DNA from: Caldilineaceae bacterium
Lineage (GTDB): Bacteria; Chloroflexota; Anaerolineae; Caldilineales; Caldilineaceae
Length of the DNA: 64,000 nucleotides
Direction: 5' to 3'
Assembly: GCA_026645575.1 (NCBI GenBank)
Contig: JAPKMW010000053.1
Coordinates: 1 to 64,000 of the forward strand
Shown here: positions 51,371 to 60,248 of the stretch, piece after piece
Layout: every line of letters starts with the position of its first letter
How positions within the stretch are numbered: the stretch's first letter is position 1
Made by a program: the position numbers and the translations under genes
The notes under the pieces: model-generated
Seen by the model: only the letters and a program-made list of their open reading frames with translations
Told to the model about the DNA's origin: nothing
The model's database searches: none

Positions 51371-52237
51371 ATGGAAGCAAACGCGCAAGAGACAGTCTCC
51401 GCGCCACGTCAGCGGGTGCGCATGGTCTATGAAAAAGGGGAGGCGATCAAATTCATCTCCCATCATGATGAATTCCGGCTGTGGGAGCGGACGTTGCGTC
51501 GGGCCGATCTGCCCTTGCTCTACAAACAGGGCTTTCACCCGCAGCCACACATGCAGTTTGCCGCGCCGCTGGGTGTTGGCATGACGGGGGCCAACGAATT
51601 GATCGACATTACCCTCAGTCCGCCGGTGCCATTGCCCGAATTGGCGGAACGGGTGCGCGCCAAGTTGCCGCCGGGCGTCTTGCTGCATGAAGTGGCCGAA
51701 GTGCCGCTCAATACGCCGGCGCTGCAAAGTCTGCTCATCGGCGCTGACTATACGATTTTGATCTATGCGGCGCCGGGTGACTTAACGGAGGAACTCTTTG
51801 CGGAACGCATTGCCACGCTGCTGACCACCAGCGAGATCTGGCGGGAACGGGAGCGCAAAGGGGAAAAATACGAATATAATCTACGCCCGCTCATCTTTGA
51901 GTTGCGTTACGAAGGCTATGATCCCGCCACCGAGGAGCATCGCATCTTTTTACGTGTCCAGCAACGGGCCGGCGCTACCGGTCGCCCTGACGAGGTGGTG
52001 GATGCCTTGGGCTTCGATGACCACGCCCGCACCCTCCGCCGGGATCGGCTCTATTACGAAGACCGCCCCGAAGACAGGACACTCTTTGCCCAATACCCGG
52101 TGATCGAACAGGCCGCCATCGCTCACCCGGCCCCCAAACGCCGCTACTACAAACGCACCGGCGACCACCCCGCTGATCGCGCCGCCGAAGAGGTTGGCCG
52201 GTCGATCAGCGAGCGGGCTGGGGATGAGTTTGTGTAA
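51371..52237 (+). CDS. TIGR03936/DUF2344 radical-SAM-associated protein
   Basis: A 288-residue protein from the ATG at 51371; a TTG at 51350 inside the palindrome is less likely. RQRVRMVYEKGEAIKFISHHDEFRLWERTLRRA then GFHPQPHMQFAAPLGVGMTG is the defining DUF2344 N-terminus. The family normally accompanies, or is fused to, a TIGR03960-type radical SAM protein, usually near the rng/rplU region. Here no radical SAM gene is present within the window, so the partner is elsewhere. The C-terminal half (~170-288) is rich in charged residues and unassigned. The exact reaction of the family is not known to me. Confidence 0.85.
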   Translation: MEANAQETVSAPRQRVRMVYEKGEAIKFISHHDEFRLWERTLRRADLPLLYKQGFHPQPHMQFAAPLGVGMTGANELIDITLSPPVPLPELAERVRAKLPPGVLLHEVAEVPLNTPALQSLLIGADYTILIYAAPGDLTEELFAERIATLLTTSEIWRERERKGEKYEYNLRPLIFELRYEGYDPATEEHRIFLRVQQRAGATGRPDEVVDALGFDDHARTLRRDRLYYEDRPEDRTLFAQYPVIEQAAIAHPAPKRRYYKRTGDHPADRAAEEVGRSISERAGDEFV

Positions 52238-52242
52238 AAGCA

Positions 52243-52270
52243 GATAGTAGGTATTGGATAGTAGGTATTG
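52243..52270 (+). repeat. Tandem 14-bp repeat GATAGTAGGTATTG
   Basis: Two perfect adjacent copies are followed by GGTAATACC, complementary to part of the unit. They lie just after the DUF2344 stop and may help end its transcript. The rest of 52271-52491 is AT-rich without a recognisable gene. Confidence 0.75.
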
Positions 52271-52491
52271 GACGGTAATACCTAATAGCGGCCATAATAT
52301 TTTTTGCGTCTTTGCTAGGCTATAAGGATAACGGATTTCACGTTTGGGCCTGCTAGATTGCTCTCTTCTTTCTTGCCTTAACCCTAACTTTCAAAACACC
52401 TTTTTAGAAGAAGCAGCAACAAGATGAGTCTAGACCACCTTGTAGGCATCGTCCATACGTATTTCGTAGGTTAAGCGTCTGCTAAAAGGGC

Positions 52492-52523
52492 TTGACAAAT
52501 GCCCCCCCCCCCCTTGATATAAT
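52492..52523 (+). promoter_or_regulatory. Promoter with 12-C tract in the spacer
   Basis: A perfect -35 TTGACA (52492-52497) and perfect -10 TATAAT (52518-52523) are 20 bp apart, and the spacer contains 12 consecutive C (52502-52513). Loss of three C would give the 17-bp optimum. About 250 bp of untranslated leader follows before the propeller gene; it contains ACCTGAGAATTTAAATTCAGGT-type dyad symmetry at 52676-52697. Confidence 0.7.
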
Positions 52524-52773
52524 GACTGCACCATATTCTCAAGTGAATGTGAAACGATTATCGACTCCGCATCTAGCTGTTCAAGCGAACCGTAACCAAT
52601 TTTATTTTCGTTGCGCTGAGATATTTATTCAAGTCGCCGTCTTCTTTATTGTAATTGCCGTGTAGCAATTATTTCACCTGAGAATTTAAATTCAGGTCGC
52701 TTTGCTGTCATTTACTCCAGCCGTTTCCTTCGTTTAATCATCCATTATGTAAAAAATAATAGGAGTCTTGCCC

Positions 52774-54117
52774 ATGCCTACGATACGTCGCTCGTTCCAA
52801 AGCCTGTTAGGAATTGGTTTGCTCGCGATCCTACTTTTTGTCATTTGGATTCTGCGCCAGAACGAAATCCTTGCACCACAAACAAGCCAGGAACAATCGC
52901 CTGCAATTAACGAAGTAGCGCAAGCCACTGCGCCAGATTCGCCATTGCCTACGGCTATTGTCATCGGAACGGTTGAGCCAACAGTGACACCTTTACCAAC
53001 GTTTACGCCTTGGCCAACAGCAACACGTTACCCAGGGCCAACACCCACCCCTCTTCCTCTGCCTCAACCAGCAGATAGTGCGGCTGGAAGCCTTCTCTAT
53101 GCAATCCGCACCCAAACAGACGGTTCTTCTACAGCAGGAAAAATTTGGCAGTTGCAACTAGATGCTAACGGACAGATATCTACTCCTTCACAAGAAATCG
53201 GCCTTGGCTGGATGAGATCATATCTATCTTGGGATCGAACTCTGGTTGCATTTGTTGATCGAACTATGGGCGGGGATCGCATCTATATCTTGAGCCTAGT
53301 AACTGGAAAAATTATACCTATAGCTGAGTCAATGAACCGATTTGGGTTTTTCCTAGGGTGGCATCCCAATAATAAAGAGATACTGTACCTAGTTGGTGAT
53401 AGCGCCTATGGTGGTTTATGGCTTCTCAACAGTGAGACTGGTACGCAAACAATCATTGTTCAGCAAGATCCACCTTATATTATAGATGCGGCCATATCAC
53501 CGGATGGTCAGCAAATTATCTATTCGCAGCAGAAAGGTATCACTGCACCAGGTGAACTTTGGACAGCTTTTGCTGATGGCAGTGAACCCAAAATACTCTT
53601 TTCTGGTGAAGTTGCAACCGGCTTTAGTTGGTCGCCCGACAACCGTAAAATTGCCTATTTTGGTACTCATGGGCTTTGTGTAATAACTCTTGATGATCCA
53701 GCGTGTAAAGTTGTGGCACGGAATGCTAACCCTGGAAATTTATTTAAACCGGTTTGGTCGTCTGATGGTCGCCACTTGGCCTATGTTGCGGTTGAGACAG
53801 ATGGCGTATCATCGAATGTGTCGTCAGAGAATGAACAAAACAAAGTACAGGACTGGGACAAAGAAGCTTTTGTCAGAGCAAACGTTCATGTTATCGATAT
53901 TGAAACTGGTGAAGAAAAAATCCCAGTTCCACTAACACCTTCTGACAAAACCTCAGGCCATATCGATCCAACATGGTCCCCTAATGGCAAACAAATTGCT
54001 TTTGCCGGTTTACATGGTGAGCAAGCCAACATCTGGATTGTCAACGTTGATGGAACAAATCTGCATTCAGTCGCTGAAGCAGCTACGCTAATTCGTTTCC
54101 CAATTTGGACAAAATAA
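52774..54117 (+). CDS. Membrane-anchored TolB/PD40-like beta-propeller protein
   Basis: A 447-residue protein from ATG 52774 (AGGAG 8 bp upstream; a TTG at 52768 is also in frame). One N-terminal transmembrane segment (~11-28, LLGIGLLAILLFVIWIL) is followed by a Pro/Thr-rich linker (TVTPLPTFTPWPTATRYP). The rest forms WD40-like PD40 blades: FFLGWHPNNKEILYLVG, AAISPDGQQIIYSQQ, FSWSPDNRKIAYFG and PTWSPNGKQIAFAG. It is probably exposed outside the membrane. The gene is much AT-richer than its surroundings and lies 15 bp before the secreted peptidase gene. Both sit behind the poly-C promoter, so they form a likely acquired operon. Confidence 0.85.
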   Translation: MPTIRRSFQSLLGIGLLAILLFVIWILRQNEILAPQTSQEQSPAINEVAQATAPDSPLPTAIVIGTVEPTVTPLPTFTPWPTATRYPGPTPTPLPLPQPADSAAGSLLYAIRTQTDGSSTAGKIWQLQLDANGQISTPSQEIGLGWMRSYLSWDRTLVAFVDRTMGGDRIYILSLVTGKIIPIAESMNRFGFFLGWHPNNKEILYLVGDSAYGGLWLLNSETGTQTIIVQQDPPYIIDAAISPDGQQIIYSQQKGITAPGELWTAFADGSEPKILFSGEVATGFSWSPDNRKIAYFGTHGLCVITLDDPACKVVARNANPGNLFKPVWSSDGRHLAYVAVETDGVSSNVSSENEQNKVQDWDKEAFVRANVHVIDIETGEEKIPVPLTPSDKTSGHIDPTWSPNGKQIAFAGLHGEQANIWIVNVDGTNLHSVAEAATLIRFPIWTK

Positions 54118-54132
54118 TCAGTGAGGAATTTC

Positions 54133-56619
54133 ATGAGAGCTATGACAACTCACCCATTCATTACGCGCACAATCTTCCTGTTAGCTGTGGTAGTTATTAG
54201 CATCTTGTCCAGTTTAGCATTTGTTGCACAGGTACAAGCGCAAACAGCACCGTTCCTAACTACACCATACTTTGGGCAAAAGAACATGACTTCCAGGTTT
54301 GATCACGAACTCCCGAACTATGGAGTGGATGGTTCTCTTATGGGCTTTGATGGCATTCGTCGCGGTCCACCTGCGGACGTGACGAACTGCACCAACGGTA
54401 TTAATGGTAGTTGTTATAATGGGCATGATGGATATGATTTTGGGATGTTTTATGAACCTGTACTAGCAGCGGCAGCAGGTACAGTAACACAAGCACAATG
54501 GCAGGTTACCGGCGTTCGCCAAGGAGCTAATGCACTATTAGGTCTTTATATTGAAATCGATCATGGGAATAATTATAGGACCCGCTATGGTCATCTAAGT
54601 GCAATAGCTGTCTCAGTCGGGCAAGCAGTTCAGGCAGGTCAAATTATCGGTTCAACCGGTGCTACGGGTAATACAGGAAACCCACCATCTCCACATCTGC
54701 ATTTTGTACTGCAATCCCTCGTAAATGGTAACTGGCGACCAGTTGATCCTTTTGGTTGGACTGGTGGCACTGATCCGTGGCAAACACAAACTGGAGCCGT
54801 AAGTTTATGTCTTTGGAAGGATGGAGAGTGGGCTAATTATTGTAATAATCAACAACGCCCCATTCCAGCACCTGTCAGTGGTGGTGTAACCCAAATCGAC
54901 GATAATCCAGGCAATAACAACGGTTTTGCTAAAGGAAATGGCGGTTACCCCAATAACATTTGTCAGAATAATTGCGCTAATTGGACACTTGATAATAATA
55001 TGTATTATACCCTTGCCAATGGCACAACACCGAATAGCTGGGCGCGATGGTTACCGACAATTCTAACTAGTGGTGCTGTTTATGAGATTCAGGTTTTCAT
55101 TCCGAATGTGCCAGCTAATACAACAACCTGGCAGGCACCATACACCATCGTTCATAGCGATGGAACCACTACCGCGGTAATTGATCAAGAAGGATCGCGC
55201 GACAAGTGGATCAGCATCGGCTCATATCGTATGTTACCTGGATCGAGTCATGGGGTTTATGTTACGGATGCTTCCGGTGAGACGGCGGGGACAAGACGGG
55301 TTGGCGCCGATGCAGTCCGGTTTATCCGCCGTGGTACTACTTATGCACCTGATGTCAGATCTAATAATAATTCTTGGTCATCGGGTGTTACCATTCGCAA
55401 TAATGGCGCCGGTCAGGCAAAATTAATGATCAGATTTTTGCAACAAAATGGGACAAATGCCTGTCCTCCGCTTCTAACAACCTTGCCTGCGCATGGTGCC
55501 AATGGTTATGCTTGTGGTCCTACTAATTGGGCATCTGCGATAGTTGATAGCACGCAAGATGTATCAGTTCTCGTCCGCCAAGAACGAGGGGGCATTTATA
55601 CCCATGAAGCCTATCCCGGGATTGATAATCCTGCCGCTGATGTACGTGTACCGATTGTCCAACGCAATAACAGTGGGTGGTACAGTGACTTGTTTGTTCA
55701 AAATGCCGGTACTACCAATACGGACATCAATTTAGAATTCTTTGGGGCCGCTGGTGGCTGTATTCTTACATCCTGCCCCTATAATAATCAAGCGAACCTT
55801 GCACCAGGTGCGCGTGCCCATTTTGTTATCTCTACTACCTATACCGTAAATGGGTTTTATGGCTCTGTACGGGTAACGAATTCAAACAATCAACCATTGG
55901 CAGTTGCGTCCACCCAATACTTTTTTAATGGGACAACCAGCTTGATGATGGAGACCAGCAACACGCAACCGCCGGCATCTGTTTTGTATGGACCCTTAAT
56001 TCAATATAATAATGGTGGATGGTCATCCGGGTTAGCGACTTATCGACTAGGTGGTTCTTCGGTAACAACTTCATTTTATCCGCAGGTCAATAACAATATC
56101 TGTCATCAATTTGCAAGTGTAACCAATAATCCATGGGCGCAATATCCGGCAATTCCTGGTGGCACAGCTTGTCCAACTACGCCGTTAACTCAGTTTGTAG
56201 CGAATGGCGGAACAACGATGGTAGCCAATGTAAATCAATTACTGCCAGGTACGAGTGCAACAAATTACGCTGCGATTGCCAATCCCAGTCGGCAGGTCAT
56301 TGTTAGCAAGGTGTGGAGAGGTGCAGCGGACAATACGGGTTGGAGTGATGGGTTTGTGATTGCCAACTATAACAACGTTTCAGCAAACGTGACCGTCAGA
56401 TTCTACAATGCGGGTGATGGTGCTGTAAATTCTACCGCTGTTTATAATATTGGTGCTTTACAGAATCAGATCATTTTTGGAGCGGTTCCAATCAACTTCA
56501 CAGGTTCAGCCGTAATTACATCCGATCAACCAATCGCTGTCATGGCTAACAGCTATTTCCCTGGTGGTGGCGCTACTACCCGTGATGTCCTTGGCAGTTA
56601 TCCTGCTACCCACCGATAA
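54133..56619 (+). CDS. Secreted M23-family (LytM-like) metallopeptidase
   Basis: An 828-residue protein from ATG 54133 (GAGG upstream; a GTG at 54121 is possible). The signal peptide covers ~1-37 (LAVVVISILSSLAFVAQVQA). The M23 domain has the zinc residues His98 and Asp102 (GHDGYDFG) and His188/His190 (SPHLHFV), with RYGHLSAIAVSVGQAVQAGQ between. All catalytic residues are present, so an active peptidoglycan endopeptidase or protease is expected. The ~600-residue C-terminal region consists of Asn/Thr/Gly-rich beta-domains (NNGGWSSGLATYRLGG, NNSGWYSDLFVQNAG, NTGWSDGFVIANYNN), three or four copies of a recurring unit. It ends in GSYPATHR without a YLP tail. Low GC content, as in its operon partner. 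Confidence 0.88.
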   Translation: MRAMTTHPFITRTIFLLAVVVISILSSLAFVAQVQAQTAPFLTTPYFGQKNMTSRFDHELPNYGVDGSLMGFDGIRRGPPADVTNCTNGINGSCYNGHDGYDFGMFYEPVLAAAAGTVTQAQWQVTGVRQGANALLGLYIEIDHGNNYRTRYGHLSAIAVSVGQAVQAGQIIGSTGATGNTGNPPSPHLHFVLQSLVNGNWRPVDPFGWTGGTDPWQTQTGAVSLCLWKDGEWANYCNNQQRPIPAPVSGGVTQIDDNPGNNNGFAKGNGGYPNNICQNNCANWTLDNNMYYTLANGTTPNSWARWLPTILTSGAVYEIQVFIPNVPANTTTWQAPYTIVHSDGTTTAVIDQEGSRDKWISIGSYRMLPGSSHGVYVTDASGETAGTRRVGADAVRFIRRGTTYAPDVRSNNNSWSSGVTIRNNGAGQAKLMIRFLQQNGTNACPPLLTTLPAHGANGYACGPTNWASAIVDSTQDVSVLVRQERGGIYTHEAYPGIDNPAADVRVPIVQRNNSGWYSDLFVQNAGTTNTDINLEFFGAAGGCILTSCPYNNQANLAPGARAHFVISTTYTVNGFYGSVRVTNSNNQPLAVASTQYFFNGTTSLMMETSNTQPPASVLYGPLIQYNNGGWSSGLATYRLGGSSVTTSFYPQVNNNICHQFASVTNNPWAQYPAIPGGTACPTTPLTQFVANGGTTMVANVNQLLPGTSATNYAAIANPSRQVIVSKVWRGAADNTGWSDGFVIANYNNVSANVTVRFYNAGDGAVNSTAVYNIGALQNQIIFGAVPINFTGSAVITSDQPIAVMANSYFPGGGATTRDVLGSYPATHR

Positions 56620-56631
56620 AACACAGATCTT

Positions 56632-56692
56632 GCCTATTGAATGAATTAGAGGATCGGCTGCTTTAGTCGGTCCTCTAATTCACTCAATAGGC
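56632..56692 (+). terminator. 22-bp inverted repeat after peptidase gene
   Basis: Arms 56632-56653 and 56671-56692 pair with one mismatch (GCCTATTGAATGAATTAGAG and its complement) 12 bp past the stop. It is a strong candidate terminator for the propeller/peptidase operon. Confidence 0.8.
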
Positions 56693-56773
56693 TGCAATGC
56701 AGAGTAAACATTTTCTACTACTTGCCCATCAGGTATCAAGTTGGCCTTAAGAAACACCTTCTAATACCCAATA

Positions 56774-57370
56774 TCACTCCAATGTCCGCTTCATCCCGGC
56801 GCGCATCAACTCGTCATCCAGGAGCAACTTGAAAATTTCTAAGCGTGCCACCGGTTGTTGCAAGTTTTGGGTATTAATGCGGCGGTTCAGATCTTTGATC
56901 TCTTGACCCCAACTCTCGATCTGACGTTGCCATTTTGTGCTGAGTTGTGCGCGAAATTTGGCGTCGGTGCTACTCTCCCACTCCGTTTGGAAGCGCTGAC
57001 TCACTGCCTGAAACTGCGCACGAAAACGGACAATGGCATCGAGCATCGCGTTACGTTCGCTGATCCAGTGTGGCGTCAGGTTATTGTTCTTCAGCAGGTC
57101 ATTCGCCATCTGTTGCTCTTGTGGCACATAGGGATTGCGCTCAATCGACAACGGCTTGCCCTTATTGCGCAGATTGTCAAAGGCGCCATTGCGCATCGCC
57201 TCATCAATGCGATGGCTGATCAGATCATTCCACGCCGCCTCGGTGCGCGGCCCCGGCGCCTTCGGTTCTTCTGGCTTCTGATCTTCTGTCTTCTGTTCCT
57301 TGACAGGCTCCTGCTTCTGCTCGCGATACTCCGCCGCCTTCTCTTTCGCTTGTAATTCACTCTTGCTCAT
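56774..57370 (-). CDS. DUF1992 (DnaJ-C28-like conserved domain) protein
   Basis: A 198-residue protein. After a charged Lys/Glu/Gln-rich N-terminus (~1-45) comes WNDLISHRIDEAMRNGAFDN, then GKPLSIERNPYVPQEQQMAN and LLKNNNLTPHWISERN, which together are the DUF1992 signature. The C-terminal ~80 residues are predicted to form a coiled coil (IVRFRAQFQAVSQRFQTEW...). The domain's molecular role is not established; in eukaryotes it is found in DNAJC28. It is soluble and monocistronic. Confidence 0.88.
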   Translation of the reverse strand: MSKSELQAKEKAAEYREQKQEPVKEQKTEDQKPEEPKAPGPRTEAAWNDLISHRIDEAMRNGAFDNLRNKGKPLSIERNPYVPQEQQMANDLLKNNNLTPHWISERNAMLDAIVRFRAQFQAVSQRFQTEWESSTDAKFRAQLSTKWQRQIESWGQEIKDLNRRINTQNLQQPVARLEIFKLLLDDELMRAGMKRTLE

Positions 57371-57629
57371 GCAAGAACTCCTGCTATCCAGTCAACGCCG
57401 AAAATCAATGTGAACGCGGATCTTGTCGCGTCTATTCTGACTATACCAAAAGAGTACCAAAAATACCAAGTGAGATCAAAACTGTTGTCATTACCGACGT
57501 TGTATTACAGATGAAACCGCTTTGCTGCTTTGCTACCCAGCCTCCCCATGCAATGCCTGCAACGCCCGATGCACCCACCTCTTCCGAAAAACTCCGCCGC
57601 AGTGCCGGATCGGGGATCGACATGGCATC

Positions 57630-57920
57630 TTCGAGGCTGTGATCGGCAACGACCCACTGGCGATTCGTGACTATGCGCAAGCCGTCGAAGGAATGGGCTA
57701 TCGCCATCTGCTTATCTATGACCATGTTTTGGGCGCCGACACGACCAATCGGCCCAACTGGCGCGGCCCCTACACCAGCAAGACGCCCTTTCACGAACCC
57801 TTTGTCCTCTATGGCTATCTAGCTGCCGTGACCTGGCAACTGGAGTTGGTGGCCGGCATTATCATTCTGCCGCAACGGCAGACAACGCTAGTTGCCAAGC
57901 AAGCGGCGGAGGTCGATTAA
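57630..57920 (+). pseudogene. Truncated luciferase-like monooxygenase (F420-type) relic
   Basis: The frame reads GNDPLAIRDYAQAVEGMGYR, then LLIYDHVLGAD and WRGPYTSKTPFHEPFVLYGY, then ELVAGIIILPQRQTTLVAKQAAEVD, and stops. This is the N-terminal ~95 residues of an LLM-class F420-dependent oxidoreductase, a family usually ~280-340 residues long. The expected MELGxxFPQ start is replaced by unrelated sequence, and everything after VAKQAAEVD is missing. The interval 57371-57629 shows nothing else. Confidence 0.75.
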
Positions 57921-57938
57921 CTTACCGTCTTACTGAAT

Positions 57939-58442
57939 TTACGGGTTCAACTGCACCAACAATTGACCACGTTGCACTGTCTCACCTACTGTGCAACCCA
58001 CGGCTGCCACCACACCGGCATGGGGGGCGATAATGCGCGTCTCCATTTTCATGGCGCTCAACACCAGTAGCGCATCGCCCTGAGCAATGGTTGCGCCGAT
58101 GGTCACGAATAATTCGAGAATTTGGCCGGGCATGGGTGCGGTGATGGTGCCGATGGCCGTGGGCTGGGCGCCCCCCTGTCGGCGGCGCGCCGCTGTCACC
58201 CGTTGCACCGTCCAGCTTTCGCCATCCAGCCAGACATAGCGGGCGGGATCGGTGTGGCCGCCGGTGGCGACAACGGCAGCCGTGCGGTTGCCGTCCCTGG
58301 TCAACAGAAGCCGACCCGCGCTGCCAGGTTGGGCCTGGACGGTATAGTGCTGGTCGCCGACCGTCACGGCAAAGGCAGCGCCAGTACGCTCAACGCGCAC
58401 GGTTTTAACGTCATCACCGATTTGATAGTGAAACTGGGCCAT
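57939..58442 (-). CDS. Biotin carboxyl carrier domain protein of acyl-CoA carboxylase
   Basis: A 167-residue protein from the ATG at 58442 (GAGG upstream; a TTG at 58448 adds two residues). Residues ~98-167 form the biotinyl domain: ITAPMPGQILELFVTIGATI, then VLSAMKMETRI with the biotinylated Lys132, then HAGVVAAVGCTVGETVQRGQ. The N-terminal ~95 residues are a BT-like or linker domain (FHYQIGDDVKTVRVERTG). In this organism the carboxylase biotin carrier is a separate polypeptide instead of being fused to the biotin carboxylase. It lies 117 bp downstream of the biotin carboxylase gene. Confidence 0.9.
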   Translation of the reverse strand: MAQFHYQIGDDVKTVRVERTGAAFAVTVGDQHYTVQAQPGSAGRLLLTRDGNRTAAVVATGGHTDPARYVWLDGESWTVQRVTAARRRQGGAQPTAIGTITAPMPGQILELFVTIGATIAQGDALLVLSAMKMETRIIAPHAGVVAAVGCTVGETVQRGQLLVQLNP

Positions 58443-58559
58443 CGTCAATGCCTCGCTTTTTGACTCTATAAACCAAATTCACACAATTCAATTTGCCTAG
58501 GGACGTACCCTTGCAGTCGCCCGAAATCCGGGGCATCGGCGAGCGGATGCCCCTACGAT

Positions 58560-60074
58560 TTACCCACCAATACGGAAACCATTATCAGCGCGCCAAGGGC
58601 TGTATGGATCGGAGCCTTGAGGGAGCGTCTCGTGCGCAGCAGCCTGACTGCCGGCCCCTCCACCTCCCAGAAAATCAGCCAGCGCGGCGGCGATCAAGAC
58701 TGCATCCGGCGGAACGGCTTGGGTTGGTTGCCAGGGCATGACTGCTGTCTCGACAAAATCGGTAGTGGTCTGCCCTTGTTGGAAGCGTGGGTGGGCCAAG
58801 ACATCGCGCAGAAAGGGCAAATTCGTTGTCAGGTCGCTCAGGATGACAAAATGGCGCAGCGCCCACTGCATCTTGGCAATGGCGCTCCGTCGATCCTCGG
58901 CTATGACACTCAGTTTGGCGATCAGCGGGTCATAATAGATGGTCACGGCGTCGCCACTGATCACGCCGGTATCGACACGGATGCCGGGGCCGACGGGTTC
59001 GATCAGGCAGTGCAACGTGCCAGTGGAGGGCAAAAAACCGCTGGCTGGGTCTTCGGCATAGAGGCGGCATTCAATGGCATGGCCGCGTTGGCTCAGGTCA
59101 CGCTGGCGCCAGGGCAAGGGTTCGCCGGCAGCAATGCGGATCTGCGCCTGGACCAGATCGACGCCTGTCACTAGTTCGGTGATCGGGTGTTCGACCTGGA
59201 GGCGGGTGTTCATCTCTAAAAAATAGAAGTTGCCCGTTTCATCGACCAGAAATTCGAGCGTACCGGCGTTGGTGTAGCCGACGGCCCGCGCGGCCTTGAC
59301 AGCAACTTCACCCATACGCCGGCGCAGATCATCGGTCAGGTGGGGCGAAGGCGTCTCTTCGATGATCTTCTGGTGGTGGCGCTGGACGGAACATTCGCGC
59401 TCGAAGAGATGAATAACGTTGCCGTAATGATCGCCCAGCACCTGGATCTCAATGTGGTGAGCGGCAGTAATCAGCTTTTCCAGATAGAGTTCATCATCGC
59501 CAAAGGCGTTCATGGCTTCGCGACGGGCGGCGGCGATGGCGTGGGGCAGGTCCGCCGCCCGCTCGACAATGCGCATTCCCTTGCCGCCACCGCCGGCTTT
59601 GGCTTTCACGAGGACAGGAAAGCCGAGTTGTTCAGCCGCTGCTGATAGAGCTTCATCGGCATTGCTCTCCTGGTAGCCGGGGATGACGGGGGCGCCGGCG
59701 GCCTGCATCGCAGCGCGCGCCGCCGTTTTCGACCCCATCGTGCGGATCACATCCCCATTGGGGCCGATCCAAATGAGACCAGCAGCGGTGACGGCATCGG
59801 CAAAGGCGGCATTTTCGGCCAGGAAGCCATAGCCGGGGTGGATGGCGTCACAATTGTATTGCTCCGCAGCAGTCAGAATGAGATCGCCACGCAGGTAAGA
59901 GGCGCTGGGCGCCGCCGTACCAAGATGAACCGCTTCATCGGCCAACATGGTATGAAGAGCATTGGCGTCAGCGTCAGAGTAGACGGCGACGGTAGTAATG
60001 CCCATCTCCTGGCAGGCGCGTATGATGCGGACGGCGATTTCGCCACGGTTGGCGATTAGGATTTTGGAAAACAT
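58560..60074 (-). CDS. Acyl-CoA carboxylase biotin carboxylase subunit
   Basis: A 504-residue protein from the ATG at 60074 (an upstream start at 60212 would run through a palindrome). MFSKILIANRGEIAVRIIRA is the biotin carboxylase N-terminus, AIHPGYGFLAEN follows, GGGGKGM at 161-167 is the ATP-grasp loop, and IGYTNAGTLEFLVDETG plus FLEMNTRLQVEHP carry metal and bicarbonate residues. The last ~35 residues form an extra tail. It uses ATP and bicarbonate to carboxylate biotin on the BCCP gene product. Together with the carboxyltransferase upstream it forms an acyl-CoA carboxylase, most likely methylcrotonyl- or propionyl-CoA type given the neighbouring acyl-CoA dehydrogenase. Confidence 0.93.
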   Translation of the reverse strand: MFSKILIANRGEIAVRIIRACQEMGITTVAVYSDADANALHTMLADEAVHLGTAAPSASYLRGDLILTAAEQYNCDAIHPGYGFLAENAAFADAVTAAGLIWIGPNGDVIRTMGSKTAARAAMQAAGAPVIPGYQESNADEALSAAAEQLGFPVLVKAKAGGGGKGMRIVERAADLPHAIAAARREAMNAFGDDELYLEKLITAAHHIEIQVLGDHYGNVIHLFERECSVQRHHQKIIEETPSPHLTDDLRRRMGEVAVKAARAVGYTNAGTLEFLVDETGNFYFLEMNTRLQVEHPITELVTGVDLVQAQIRIAAGEPLPWRQRDLSQRGHAIECRLYAEDPASGFLPSTGTLHCLIEPVGPGIRVDTGVISGDAVTIYYDPLIAKLSVIAEDRRSAIAKMQWALRHFVILSDLTTNLPFLRDVLAHPRFQQGQTTTDFVETAVMPWQPTQAVPPDAVLIAAALADFLGGGGAGSQAAAHETLPQGSDPYSPWRADNGFRIGG

Positions 60075-60112
60075 GTGTTGCCTGTAACTATGATAGCATT
60101 TCCCACGTGACC

Positions 60113-60228
60113 AGTCACGGAGTGACGGCTGAGGGTAGACGAGGGTTTCAACCCTCGAACTGCCCAATTGTTGCGTTGTGTAGACCGGCTTAAATGGCCG
60201 GTCTACCGTCACCCGTCACTCCGTGACT
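60113..60228. repeat. Nested palindromes between carboxylase genes
   Basis: An outer perfect 14-bp pair AGTCACGGAGTGAC/GTCACTCCGTGACT (60113-60126, 60215-60228) encloses two further hairpins: GAGGGTT/AACCCTC (60141-60156) and a perfect 9-bp GTAGACCGG/CCGGTCTAC (60180-60206). The outer arms resemble the GAGTCCGTGACTC core of the repeats at 21187 and 41765. The element sits between genes of the same operon. Confidence 0.85.
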
Positions 60229-60248
60229 CATGTGTAGTGTTCATAATT

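Noticed and set aside
52533..52562. TTCTCAA after the poly-C promoter as another regulon site
   Set aside because: No second copy at 21 bp (the sequence there is ATTATCG) and no -10 at the matching distance.
60178..60206. GTAGACCGG hairpin as a tRNA or riboswitch part
   Set aside because: No cloverleaf, anticodon arm or CCA-like end could be assembled; it is one of several nested simple hairpins.
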